Shown here: in pieces, positions 18,090-26,970 of the stretch
How positions within the stretch are numbered: the stretch's first letter is position 1
Layout: every line of letters begins with the position of its first letter
Assembly: GCA_937123825.1 (NCBI GenBank)
Contig: CAKZKQ010000246.1
Span: forward strand, 1-61,715
From: an uncultured Pseudomonadota bacterium
GTDB lineage: Bacteria; Myxococcota_A; Bradymonadia; Bradymonadales; GCA-2716585
Length of the DNA stretch: 61,715 nt
Reading direction: 5' to 3'
The notes under the pieces: model-generated
The model's input: the letters and a program-made list of their open reading frames with translations, nothing else
The model's database searches: none
What the model was told of the DNA's origin: nothing
Program-made: the position numbers and the translations under genes

Positions 18090-20666
18090 GTGGAATTTTT
18101 TAGTTTGATGATCGCCGGTGTGGCGATCGTGCTGAGCATGGCGAGCCCCATTGGGCTGCTGATCCTCTGGTCCACCAACCAGGAGCTGCGCCGACGTGTC
18201 GATGAGCTTGAGGCCCAACAGTTCGCCTTTGCCGAACACCTCAAGCAGCGCCCCCTCACACCTCAGCCCACCGCGCCCAAAGCGCAACCCGAGGTCAAAC
18301 CCCAAGAGGCCCCCGCTCAAAGCGCCCCTTCCCCTGCGCCTGCACCTGCGACACCCGCCGAACCTCAACCTGCCCCAGCACAAGCCGCAGAGGGCGAAAG
18401 TGCGGCCGAAACGCCGCCGCTGGAGCAACCCCAACCCGCAGCCGAAGCCCAACAAGCCTCAAACGACCCCGAGGCAACCTCCATCCCTGAGGAAGCAGCC
18501 CAGCAACCCCAACCCGACACCACAACCACTCCCGAGACAGCGCCCGAAAGCCCCCAAGAGAGCGCGGCCGATTCATCCCCAGCACCGATTCCAACGCCGG
18601 ACCTCAAGGAGACCAAAACGCCCAGGCCTTCGACTCCTGCGCCGCCTCCCAAGGTCTCAAAGCCGATGGGTCTGGAGCAGCTCCTGGGCGCCAACCTGGC
18701 CATTTGGGGCGGCGGCGGCGCGCTGGGGCTGGCCGCGATCCTTTTGGTGCAGTACGGCATCGAGAACGACTTGATCGGGCCAGAGCTGCGCATCGGGATG
18801 GGTGCGGTGGTGTGTCTGGCGATGATTGTCATCGGCGAACTGGCCTTCAAGCGGATTCGCGCGGTGGGGGGTGGTCTTGTGGGGGCGGGGATTGTGGGGC
18901 TCTACGCCACCTTTGGGGCCGCCACAGCGCTCTACGGGCTGATTTCGCCGTGGTTGGCGGGCGGTTTGATGGTGTTGACGACCATTACCGCCGCTGCGCT
19001 CTCCATACGGCACAAGCTGCTGATCATCGCCATCATTGGGTTGCTGGGAGGGTTTGTGACCCCGGCGCTGCTGGGCGTCAGCAGCGACAGCCCGGTGGGC
19101 TTCCTGATCTATCTGATGGTGCTGCACACGGGGGTGATCGCGGTGGTCGCCAAGCGCCGCTGGCCGGTGCTGCTGACCTTGTCGGCGATGTTGACCTTTG
19201 TGGCCGAGTTGGCCTGGCTGCTGCGCGGCCCTGAAGAGACCACCCCGAGCTTTATCATCTTAAGCCTCTTGCTGACCCTGCCCGTGATGGGTGCCAGCCT
19301 TTGGGGCGCGGGGTTCTACGTCCCCGACAAAGACAAAGAAGACGACGGCCCGACCACGGCCTGGGGCCGGATCGAGGCCAGCAGCGCCAGCCCGTGGGCC
19401 ATCGCCAACCTCCACATCTGCATGGTGGCGACCATGGTCGTCATGACCGTGGCGGCGTGTTGGTGGACCTTCCCCGCGCTGTCCTGGTGGGCGCAGGTGC
19501 CGCTGGGAGGCGGCGCGCTGGTCCTGGTGGCGCTCTTGCCCCGGCTGGGGGTATCGCTGCCTGCGCTGGCCTACGGCGTGATGTTCATGCATCAGGTGCT
19601 CTTTTTGGGGCTGGTCGAGCCTGAAGTCGACAACGCCATGCACGTCTTTGCGCAGGTTGGAGCGCTCTATGTTCTGGGGCTGGCCTTCATCAGCGTGTTG
19701 CGGCCCACAGAGCGCGCTGCGGCGGTCTTTGGGGTTGCGGCGGCGACAGTGCAGTTTCTGATGGCCTTCTCCTTTAGCCACGCCTACAACAACGATCAGC
19801 CTGGCCTCAATCAGACCTGGGCGGTGGTGGCGGTCTTGATGGCGATCTTCTTTGTGGGGGTGTCGCTGGCCGCGCAGTGGCGCAACAAGCGCCTGGGGCA
19901 CGAGGGCAACGCCGCTGTGCTGGCGGTCACCTCTGTGGCCGCGCAGGGTTTCCTGGCGCTGTCTCCGTTGCTGGCCTTTGACGGGATGGCGGCGCGGCTT
20001 GGCTGGATGGCCGTGGCGGTGTTGGGCATCTGGGCGGGCGCGGCGTTTAAAGAGATGGCGCTGGCGGCGGTGGCGGCGCTGATGGTCTGGCTCCTGGGGG
20101 CGGCGCTCCTTCTGCCCACTGGCAACACCGATGGCCTGGAGGGCGGCTTGCCGATCCTCAATGGGGTCTTGCTGCTTTACGGCTCGGCGGTGGGGTGCGC
20201 GCTCTGGTCGGCGTGGCACCTGGAGCGCAGTCCGCAGTGGGGGCGCGCCTCGGTGCTTTCACTGCGGCTCTTGTCGTTGGGGCTCTTTTTGGCGCTGGTG
20301 ACCCTGGAGATCCGCCACTTCTACCACCCGGACTTCAGCGGGGACTTTACCCGCAGCGAGCAACTGACCTACTCGCTGGGCTGGGCTGCGGTGGGCTTTG
20401 GAGCGCTGCTCTTTGGACTCTGGCGCCGCAACGCGGTGTCGCGCTGGGTCTCTTTGGCGCTCATTCTGGGCACCACCATGAAGGTCTTTCTCTTTGACCT
20501 CTCCTACCTCGATGGCCTGTGGCGCGTCGGCTCGCTGGCGGCGCTGGGCGTGGTCTTGATCGCCATCGCCACCCTCTACCGGCTCTACGTCTTCCCCTCC
20601 GAAAGCGAGCAAGAGGCCTCCACACCCGAGGTTGAGTCCGAGGATGAGCCTGAAGAGACCTCTTAG
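18090..20666 (+). CDS. DUF2339 multi-pass membrane protein
   Basis: An 858-residue protein. Residues about 6-28 form an N-terminal membrane helix, followed by a short coiled coil (NQELRRRVDELEAQQFAFAEH), about 140 residues of Pro/Ala/Glu/Thr-rich linker, and then some 25 hydrophobic segments. The start of the membrane region (LLGANLAIWGGGGALGLAAI, GGFVTPALLGV) matches DUF2339, a family of large inner-membrane proteins without known function. GTG at 18090 was chosen because GAGGTG lies five bases upstream; the open frame extends a further ten codons. The tail is acidic. The gene is monocistronic as far as can be seen. Confidence 0.85.
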   Translation: MEFFSLMIAGVAIVLSMASPIGLLILWSTNQELRRRVDELEAQQFAFAEHLKQRPLTPQPTAPKAQPEVKPQEAPAQSAPSPAPAPATPAEPQPAPAQAAEGESAAETPPLEQPQPAAEAQQASNDPEATSIPEEAAQQPQPDTTTTPETAPESPQESAADSSPAPIPTPDLKETKTPRPSTPAPPPKVSKPMGLEQLLGANLAIWGGGGALGLAAILLVQYGIENDLIGPELRIGMGAVVCLAMIVIGELAFKRIRAVGGGLVGAGIVGLYATFGAATALYGLISPWLAGGLMVLTTITAAALSIRHKLLIIAIIGLLGGFVTPALLGVSSDSPVGFLIYLMVLHTGVIAVVAKRRWPVLLTLSAMLTFVAELAWLLRGPEETTPSFIILSLLLTLPVMGASLWGAGFYVPDKDKEDDGPTTAWGRIEASSASPWAIANLHICMVATMVVMTVAACWWTFPALSWWAQVPLGGGALVLVALLPRLGVSLPALAYGVMFMHQVLFLGLVEPEVDNAMHVFAQVGALYVLGLAFISVLRPTERAAAVFGVAAATVQFLMAFSFSHAYNNDQPGLNQTWAVVAVLMAIFFVGVSLAAQWRNKRLGHEGNAAVLAVTSVAAQGFLALSPLLAFDGMAARLGWMAVAVLGIWAGAAFKEMALAAVAALMVWLLGAALLLPTGNTDGLEGGLPILNGVLLLYGSAVGCALWSAWHLERSPQWGRASVLSLRLLSLGLFLALVTLEIRHFYHPDFSGDFTRSEQLTYSLGWAAVGFGALLFGLWRRNAVSRWVSLALILGTTMKVFLFDLSYLDGLWRVGSLAALGVVLIAIATLYRLYVFPSESEQEASTPEVESEDEPEETS

Positions 20667-20784
20667 GCATCATCTGACCCCGCACGCTTCCTTCTAAACA
20701 GGCAAAGAACAAGAGAACCTAAAGTGGGCGCTCTTTGATGCCGATGTGTGTGTCCAGACCAAAGCATTGTTGTCGGGTTTGGCC

Positions 20785-23349
20785 ATGAAGAGGACAGAGA
20801 AGAAACCTTTGGGATGGGCGATGGCGTTGGTGGGTTTGTGGGCCTCGGCGTGCATGTCGCCCGAGGCAACCACCATCCCAGACAGCGCGCTGCAGACGCT
20901 TGCGGCGCCAGTTCAGGCCTCAGAACCCCTCCAACCCGCAGCAAAACCCGCCACACCCGCCCCAACCATCCCCAAAGTGAAGCGCGAAGGGACCTTTGTG
21001 GTCTCTCACTACGGCGACTCGCACTCTTCGGTCTCGGCCATGCCCGCCCAGTGGCGCGACTTGATGGCCGCAGGAGGGCCAACCTCACCGGGCTTTGTCG
21101 ATCCAGATCGGCGCATGCCTGGGGCGAGCGTGACGGCCGTGGGGCCGTGGCAGAAGCACAATTGGATTTATGGGCAGCACAAGGGTCCGTTTGGGCCTGG
21201 GGGTTTGGCTTGGAGCCTGGGGCGCGCCGATGGGCGGATGGTGTTGAAGCTCAAAGCCGGGCAAACGCCGCCGCGCGGTGTAAAAGTCAGCGTCCTCTAC
21301 GCTCAAAAGGCCGGTAGGCCTGGCTTTGAGGTGCTCTCGGGCACGGGCAGCGTTCTGGCGACGGTGGCCGCCGCCGAAGGCGATGAGAGCGGGCTTGGTC
21401 GCGTGGAGGTGGTCCTGCCCGATGGTCAACGCAAGGCCGAGTTGAGGGTGAGCAAGGAGGCGGGGAGAAAAGGCGAGTTTCGGTTTTATGGGTTTGTGGT
21501 GCAGTACCCGGGGGCAAAGGTTGAGTACGACGCATTTGGGGTGATTGGGGCAACGATCCGCAGTCCGCACAAGAGGGCGGACGCGTCTTTGGACGATTAC
21601 ATGTCGTGGCGCAAGCCGGACATGTTGGTGATGTGGTACGGCTCCAACTCAGCGTATCGAAAGCGCTTGGATATGGAGGCGTATGGGCAGCAGTACCACA
21701 GCCTCTTGACGCAGATGAGGGCGCGGGCCCCCGAGGCGATCTGCGTGGCGGTGGGTCCACCCGATTTGGGTCGGACTTCGGGTGCGTGCAGACGCGGCGC
21801 GCCGGTGGTGTCATTGCCGGAAGGGTATTCGCCGCCAGGGATGCCAGCGACGCGCTCCGCGCCGGCCAGGAGGAGCCCATCGGCAGGTTCAGCGGGCCGC
21901 TCCAAAGGTGTGGACAGCCAGGGGCGGACGCTGCGTCGGCGCAAGAGCAAGCGCAAACGCCGGCGCGGGCGCAAACGGTCGAGGAAGATGTCGGAGGCCC
22001 CCGCAGTGGCCCAGGTGCCCAGGCCTGCCAACGATCTGGGCGAGGTGTGCGAGGGCACCGGCCCGATCCCTCAAATCATCCGGGTGCAGCGCGAGGCGGC
22101 CTATAAGGCGGGCTGCGTGTACTTTGACACGCACGCCTGGATGGGTGGGCCAGGGTCGATGGAGAGCTGGCGGCGCGAGCGTCCTCCGCTGGCCGCCGGA
22201 GACTTTGTGCATCTGACTTTTGCCGGATACCGGGCGGTGGCCCACGGTTTGTACGAGGCCATGCCAACGGTGATGGAGGCTCCCGTGGCGTCCAAGCCCG
22301 AGCCGTTGGAGCACCGAGGCGCGGTGCGGCAGGCCAAACCGCATTGTCCGGCGGGCTCGTCGCTGCACGAAGATGGCCAGTTGTGTGTGCAAGGGGATAA
22401 GGCTGTGGGGCCGTTTACGGACGCGATGGCGTCGCGGTGTCGCGCGTTGGGCTTGAAGGGCTGCGGCGAGTCTCGATGGGATTTGGAAGCGGCGCTCAAG
22501 AGCCGAGGCGCGGCGGCGTGCCCGTTGGGAGCCCAGTTTGATCGGTCGCTGGGGTACTGCGTCGATCGCAAGCACGCCTACGGACCGTTTGAAGCCCCCC
22601 ACATCGCCCGTTGCCTGGAGAGCGGCGCTGGAGCGGTGTGCCACACGATGCGCTGGCCACGGGCGATCACGCCCTCAAGGCCAGTGATCTTGCAGGCATC
22701 GGCGACGTTGGCGCCCGGCGGCGCGCTGCCGGGTGGCTTTGTACCGCATGCGGGCAGCTGCGCAGTGCGGAGGGTCGACCTGCCGATGGTCTGGCGCGAG
22801 TGCGCTCGAGGCATGGACTGCTACGCCGAAGTGGACGAGGGCAGTGGTCGTCGGCGCCACTATTTGAGGACGCCAGCGGTGGGCCCGGTGGCGGTTGAAG
22901 CCCATCTGGTGACCGAAGAGGACACGTTTGGAGAGCGCTGGCCCAAAAGCTTCCGCGACGGGATCAAGGCACACTACGCGCGCTCGGCGGCGGTCTCGGG
23001 TTACGCCATGGATCGCCGTCAGCCCTGGGCGCCCTCTGGCGAGGGGGGCTGTCAGTATGGGCAGGGGGCGACGGGCAAGAAGATCCCGGCGGCGGCCGAG
23101 GCCTGGTACATCAACATGTTCTGGCGCAAGCGCCCGCCGCCCGGGACGAGGATGATTGTGACCAACCCAGTCAATGGTCGCTCGGTGGTGGCCGCCGCCG
23201 GGTACGAGACCGGGCCGGGGGACAACGCGGTGATGGCAGGGGTCTCTGAGGAGATCCACCACTACCTTGGCTCCAAGCACCGCACGAAGCTCCAGGTGGC
23301 CTTTGCAGAAAACCAGTCGCTGCCTTTTGGGCCGATTCGGTGTCAGTGA
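20785..23349 (+). CDS. SGNH-type hydrolase-like lipoprotein with basic insertion and duplicated Cys module
   Basis: An 854-residue lipoprotein; the lipobox WASAC puts the lipid on C23. SGNH blocks are visible: GDSH (77-80, S79 the expected nucleophile), YGSN (285-288), and DFVHLT (D473, H476). Between blocks III and V lies an insertion (about 338-412) with the polybasic run RRRKSKRKRRRGRKRSRK. After the hydrolase come two tandem copies of a Cys-rich module (519-565 and 578-625; CPxG, GxxCV, AxGPF, RC, RW), then a domain with TRMIVTNPVNGRSVVAAAGY that looks like a double-psi beta barrel. Possible roles are esterase or acyltransferase at the cell wall. The start rests on the lipobox; the ribosome site is weak. 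Confidence 0.78.
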   Translation: MKRTEKKPLGWAMALVGLWASACMSPEATTIPDSALQTLAAPVQASEPLQPAAKPATPAPTIPKVKREGTFVVSHYGDSHSSVSAMPAQWRDLMAAGGPTSPGFVDPDRRMPGASVTAVGPWQKHNWIYGQHKGPFGPGGLAWSLGRADGRMVLKLKAGQTPPRGVKVSVLYAQKAGRPGFEVLSGTGSVLATVAAAEGDESGLGRVEVVLPDGQRKAELRVSKEAGRKGEFRFYGFVVQYPGAKVEYDAFGVIGATIRSPHKRADASLDDYMSWRKPDMLVMWYGSNSAYRKRLDMEAYGQQYHSLLTQMRARAPEAICVAVGPPDLGRTSGACRRGAPVVSLPEGYSPPGMPATRSAPARRSPSAGSAGRSKGVDSQGRTLRRRKSKRKRRRGRKRSRKMSEAPAVAQVPRPANDLGEVCEGTGPIPQIIRVQREAAYKAGCVYFDTHAWMGGPGSMESWRRERPPLAAGDFVHLTFAGYRAVAHGLYEAMPTVMEAPVASKPEPLEHRGAVRQAKPHCPAGSSLHEDGQLCVQGDKAVGPFTDAMASRCRALGLKGCGESRWDLEAALKSRGAAACPLGAQFDRSLGYCVDRKHAYGPFEAPHIARCLESGAGAVCHTMRWPRAITPSRPVILQASATLAPGGALPGGFVPHAGSCAVRRVDLPMVWRECARGMDCYAEVDEGSGRRRHYLRTPAVGPVAVEAHLVTEEDTFGERWPKSFRDGIKAHYARSAAVSGYAMDRRQPWAPSGEGGCQYGQGATGKKIPAAAEAWYINMFWRKRPPPGTRMIVTNPVNGRSVVAAAGYETGPGDNAVMAGVSEEIHHYLGSKHRTKLQVAFAENQSLPFGPIRCQ

Positions 23350-23388
23350 GCCGTACGGGGTAGGAGACCGTGCGGGTCGGCCTGCGTC

Positions 23389-23658
23389 AGGATGTCTGGC
23401 ACCCGGACGGCGGCCCATTTCCGCGGTTTTGTTCGGGTGCCTGGCACCTGTACATCCGCAGGTTTTGTCGGGGTGTCTGGCACCCGTACGGCCACTCATT
23501 TTCCCGGTCTTTGTAAGGATGTCTGGCACCCGTTTTTGCCCGTTTGTCGGGATGTCTGGCACCCGTTTGTAAGGGTGTCTGGCACCCGTACCGCCATACC
23601 ATTCCCCGGTCTTTGCCAGGATGTCTGGCACCCGTTTGTCGGGGTGCCAGACATCCTT
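23389..23658. repeat. Array of eight short imperfect palindromes (AGGATGTCTGGCACCCG type)
   Basis: Eight copies of a 17-base unit with core GGRTGTCTGGCACC lie at 23389, 23434, 23470, 23516, 23549, 23572, 23618 and, inverted, 23641-23658. GGGTG and CACCC at the ends can pair around TCTGG, so each unit is a tiny hairpin. Some spacers are themselves alike (for example GTTTGTCGG and CGGTCTTTG). Spacing is irregular (23-46 bp centre to centre). The array fills the gap between two plus-strand genes; no gene is visible in 23350-23772. A second cluster is at 39101-39370. Confidence 0.88.
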
Positions 23659-23772
23659 ACGGACGCCGACAGTGACGCGACAGACGTGGTTCGTTGACAC
23701 GCACCGAGCGCTGGGCCAAACTCCCTGTCACGTTGGAGTCGCCGGACACATCCACAAGACCAAACACAGCCA

Positions 23773-24471
23773 ATGAAATTGTCGTGGACATGGATCGTCG
23801 CAGCCGTGGTGGCCTCATGGGCCGCTGTGGCCCTGGTGCCCTCTGAAGCGATGGCGGGGCCCAAAAAAGGGCCGCTTCTGAAACTCAAGGAGGCGATGCC
23901 GCCGTGCGCAGAGGGTGCGGAGCATTGCTTTGGGGTGCGGCTTCACGTGGTTTTCAAGAGGAAGAAGCCGGTGGTGAGCGCCAAGTGGTTGGCGCGCCAG
24001 ATGAACGAGGCCAACGCGCGCTTTGCGGACACCAAGATAGGCTTTGAGGTGGTCGATGTGCGGCGCGTGCATGCGGGCATGGAGGTCATGCGCACGCGCA
24101 AAGATCGCGACCGTTTGGGTCAGGGGCGTTTTAAGCGCGGGGTGATCGACGTCTTTGTGGTGGGTCAGTTGGACAACGTGGACGCGCCGGGCGAGATCAA
24201 CGGTGTGCACTGGCGCAATCGGGACAACCGGCAGCAGCGTTGGATCATTTTGTCCAAGATCGCCTGGCATGTGACTTTGGCCCATGAGCTGGGGCACTTC
24301 TTTGGGCTGCCGCACAGCGACTATCCTGGCAGCATCATGAACAAGAGCCGCAAGCGCGATGAGCGTCCGCCGGAAGACGAGTGGGCTTTTCACGACGATG
24401 AAGAGGCGATCATTGAGAAGCGGCGCTTGAGGATGACCCGCAGCGGGTACATCAAACCGGTCGAGCCTTGA
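23773..24471 (+). CDS. Secreted metzincin-type zinc metalloprotease
   Basis: A 232-residue protein with a signal peptide (about 1-28, ending EAMAG). The active site HELGHFFGLPH (residues 171-181) is the extended HExxHxxGxxH zinc motif of metzincins, with a probable Met-turn SIMN (M189) just afterwards. The upstream region (RQMNEANARFADTKIGFEV) resembles the helix and strand that precede the catalytic helix in pappalysin-like and related secreted proteases. The C-terminal tail is acidic and then basic. It presumably degrades extracellular or periplasmic proteins. The gene starts 115 bp after the palindrome array and its 3' end overlaps the convergent methyltransferase gene by 20 bp. Confidence 0.86.
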   Translation: MKLSWTWIVAAVVASWAAVALVPSEAMAGPKKGPLLKLKEAMPPCAEGAEHCFGVRLHVVFKRKKPVVSAKWLARQMNEANARFADTKIGFEVVDVRRVHAGMEVMRTRKDRDRLGQGRFKRGVIDVFVVGQLDNVDAPGEINGVHWRNRDNRQQRWIILSKIAWHVTLAHELGHFFGLPHSDYPGSIMNKSRKRDERPPEDEWAFHDDEEAIIEKRRLRMTRSGYIKPVEP

Positions 24472-25210
24472 TGGTGTAGTCGGCGCCGAAGCGGATGCGG
24501 CCGTGGCGGCCAAGGTGCTCGAGCGCGCGGGCCTGGAGTGTGTCGATGTGTCGCCCCATGGACTGTGCCAGGGCTTTGTCTTTGAAGTAGGGCAGCTTGC
24601 GCCGGGCCACGGCGAGCTGTCCTTTGATGAAGCGGTCGCCGTAGAGGATGGGCATGCGCTCCTGGCGCTCGACCTCAAAGCCAGCGATCTCCAGGTGGCG
24701 CGAGACCCACTCCATGGGGTACTCGCGGTAGCATTGGTGGCCGGCCATCAGGATGCAGGCGTCGCGCAGGCGAGCGATCTCGACGATGAGGGCGCCGCCG
24801 TCGGTCTTGGCGCGTGGCGGGAAGGGGTCGAGGCCAACGACGTAGAGCGCCTGGCTGACGTGGGGGCGCAGGCGCGGCAGGATTTTGTCCTGGAAGTAGG
24901 GCGCGAACCCTTCGAGGGCGCCGATGAGGTAGTCGGCCAGGACCACATCAAAGACCTGACCTTCCAAAAAAGAGGGATCGGACCAGTTGCCGGCCACGAT
25001 TTGATCCTGGGGACGGATGCGGCGCGCGAAGCGTTGGCGCATGCCTGCGGCGCGGTCTGGTGCGCCGGTGACTGCGGTCCAGGCGCTGGTCTCCAGGCCG
25101 AGGATCCATTGCAGGGAGTGATCGCCGGTGCCCGCGTCGAGGAAGCGGCCCCAGGGGCTCAGGCCGTGCCACGATGCCAGGCGGCCAAAGAGTGCGTCTT
25201 GTGCGGTCAA
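24452..25210 (-). CDS. SAM-dependent methyltransferase, class I
   Basis: About 252 residues with a Rossmann-type SAM site: FLDAGTGDHSL (motif I), a probable acidic post-I region, and DVVLADYLIGAL (motif II/post-II). Further on, LYVVGLDPFPP and an alpha/beta C-terminus follow. The acceptor is unknown; the pattern does not match a specific RNA or quinone methylase that I can name. The longest frame begins at a TTG (25237) with no ribosome site; the TTG at 25210 is preceded by GGAG at seven bases, so it was chosen with modest confidence. Convergent with the metzincin gene and overlapping it by 20 bp at the 3' end. Confidence 0.75.
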   Translation of the reverse strand: MTAQDALFGRLASWHGLSPWGRFLDAGTGDHSLQWILGLETSAWTAVTGAPDRAAGMRQRFARRIRPQDQIVAGNWSDPSFLEGQVFDVVLADYLIGALEGFAPYFQDKILPRLRPHVSQALYVVGLDPFPPRAKTDGGALIVEIARLRDACILMAGHQCYREYPMEWVSRHLEIAGFEVERQERMPILYGDRFIKGQLAVARRKLPYFKDKALAQSMGRHIDTLQARALEHLGRHGRIRFGADYTIKARPV

Positions 25211-25350
25211 AGGGGGTCTCCGTGTGGGGTCATTCAAGCCGGGCGAGTTTGAGCCGGGCAGGTGTCGTCGTGGCAGAAGGGTTTATCGGGGGGATTTGGA
25301 AATGTCGAGGCCTCTTGGGCGATCTGGGGGTGGCATGAGGCTGGTGTGGT

Positions 25351-26658
25351 TTAAAAAGAGACCACTGCCTGGAGGCGGCCGCCGAAGATGGCGCGGGGTT
25401 CGGTGGGGGCCTGTGACTCAAAGAAGAGGGGGTCATCGCGGTCGGAGTGCTCGGCCCAGGCGGTGGCCTCCAGCGCGAGCCACTGCCTGACGGTCCATGT
25501 GTGGCTGAGGGCTGCGCGGCCCATGTAGAGGCGCTGGCCGACCTGGAGGCGTTTGGTGCCTGGGGGGGTGTAGCGCGCTGCTGCGACGCGTTCGGTCATG
25601 GTGCCCAGCAGTTCAAGGCGCCACAGGGTGTCTTTGTCTTCAAACCAGGAGATGCCCACAGTGGCTTTGGGGCCGTAGTCGATGCCCAGCATGGTGGGTT
25701 CTATGCGGGCGAAGGTCGACATGTTCAGATCGAGCGCCAGGTGGGCAGACGGGGTCCAATTCAGGCCAACTCGGCCGGAGAAGAATACGGCGTCGTCGGA
25801 GCTGAAGACGCCTTTTCGCTCGTCTTTGGGGGGCGCGGAGGTGCTTGGCAGGGCGGCCTCGGCCAGACTTTCGGGGTCGTTGCGCACGGACTGGCGTCCA
25901 AGGATCGAGAACCCGGCGCGGGCCGAGAGCGCCAGCGAGTCGGAGATCTGCCAGCCGTTGAAATCGAGCACGTGGATGTGAATGTCGCTGATGTCGGTGG
26001 TGAAAAACCGGTTTTTGGGTGTTCTGCCTGGGTTGAGGTCCATGGAACGGATCTGGGCCTTGAAGAAGGCCAAATCAAACGACTCTCGCCCTGTCCAACT
26101 GGACCACTTAAAGGCCGCCGTTTCCAGTGAGAGCGTGAAGCCGTGGGTCAATGGCGCGGGTTGGAGGGTGCTGAGCGAGGTGATGCCGCCCACCTGCACG
26201 GCGGTCGGCATCACGCGCAGTTCATGGCCCAGGATCTCGTCGCGCATGTAGAACATGGCGGGGAACTCCATGGCGAAGGCCGTCGACTGCATGTTGCGGC
26301 GGGAGAACCACAGGGTGTCGTCCCAATCCACCGCGCCGCCGGCCTGATGATCCACGCCCATGCTCATGACGCCAAAACCGACCATGGCCTTGACCGCGCG
26401 GCGCACGATCCAACCGTCATCGCCAAACGCCCGGGCGGCTCCGACGTCCATCTCGACCGCCAGACCCTTGTGGGCGCCGCCGAGCGAGAGCGTCAGCCCT
26501 TCCTCATCTGACGCCACAAAACCGGGCTTGCCCCACGTCAAGCCACCATCCCAACGTGCCCCCAACTCCATTCCACCTTGTGGGTGCTGGTCGCTGCCCA
26601 ACCAGGCCAGCACCAACACCAGAGCGTTGCTCATCCACCGCGCGCTTGTGCGCTCCAT
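25351..26658 (-). CDS. Putative outer-membrane beta-barrel protein
   Basis: A 435-residue protein with a short hydrophobic N-terminus (SNALVLVLAWLG) serving as signal sequence. The mature part consists of alternating hydrophobic strands throughout, such as ATVGISWFEDKDTLWRLELLG and QWLALEATAWAEH, and ends in a C-terminal aromatic (AVVSF), the usual signature recognised by the barrel assembly machinery. I do not recognise a transport family. The ATG at 26658 has AAGGGG about eight bases upstream; the 85 upstream codons of the longer frame are Arg/Ala-rich shadow sequence. Monocistronic on the minus strand. Confidence 0.68.
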   Translation of the reverse strand: MERTSARWMSNALVLVLAWLGSDQHPQGGMELGARWDGGLTWGKPGFVASDEEGLTLSLGGAHKGLAVEMDVGAARAFGDDGWIVRRAVKAMVGFGVMSMGVDHQAGGAVDWDDTLWFSRRNMQSTAFAMEFPAMFYMRDEILGHELRVMPTAVQVGGITSLSTLQPAPLTHGFTLSLETAAFKWSSWTGRESFDLAFFKAQIRSMDLNPGRTPKNRFFTTDISDIHIHVLDFNGWQISDSLALSARAGFSILGRQSVRNDPESLAEAALPSTSAPPKDERKGVFSSDDAVFFSGRVGLNWTPSAHLALDLNMSTFARIEPTMLGIDYGPKATVGISWFEDKDTLWRLELLGTMTERVAAARYTPPGTKRLQVGQRLYMGRAALSHTWTVRQWLALEATAWAEHSDRDDPLFFESQAPTEPRAIFGGRLQAVVSF

Positions 26659-26903
26659 TGGCCGTGCCCCTTTGGAGAGAGCGTGTGCCGGTCTGTGGCA
26701 TGGCGCTCTCCAAGCTGCTGCCGAGTCTCCCTGCGCGGACGCTTCTGTTGCAAACCCCGCGCCTGACGCCAAGCGCCGTCTCCATCCCCACAAATGCGGC
26801 GCCCTTGCCGCCGCGCCCTTCATAGACTGACACCCGGCGTTCGCACCGGGTGCGCAGCGCGCTTTGCAGAGTGGGCCGGGTGTGTGGGGGGCGTTGGGGA
26901 GAG

Positions 26904-26936
26904 CAATTGACACATTGTGTCAGTTGCCTCCACAAT
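26904..26936 (+). promoter_or_regulatory. Promoter with 23-bp operator palindrome upstream of the lyase-lipase-TetR operon
   Basis: Arms CAATTGACACA (26904-26914) and TGTGTCAGTTG (26916-26926) flank a single T and match with one mismatch in 11 pairs. The left arm contains a perfect -35 hexamer TTGACA (26907-26912); CACAAT at 26931-26936 is a 4/6 -10 at 18-bp spacing. A bound dimer would cover the -35 and spacer, a classical repression geometry. The TetR gene at the end of the operon is the obvious candidate binder. The promoter position also argues for translation starting at 26971 rather than upstream. The rest of 26659-26970 holds no gene. Confidence 0.66.
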
Positions 26937-26970
26937 GGCCCTCACACACCTGGCCCAGGAGGCATTGGCG

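Noticed and set aside
23389..23658. CRISPR array
   Set aside because: Units are only about 17 bases and palindromic, spacers vary from 6 to 29 bases and are partly alike, one unit is inverted, and no cas gene is present.
22675..23700. A 341-codon minus-strand frame through the palindrome array
   Set aside because: The repetitive peptide it encodes comes from translating the palindromes; no ribosome site and it overlaps the SGNH-type gene.
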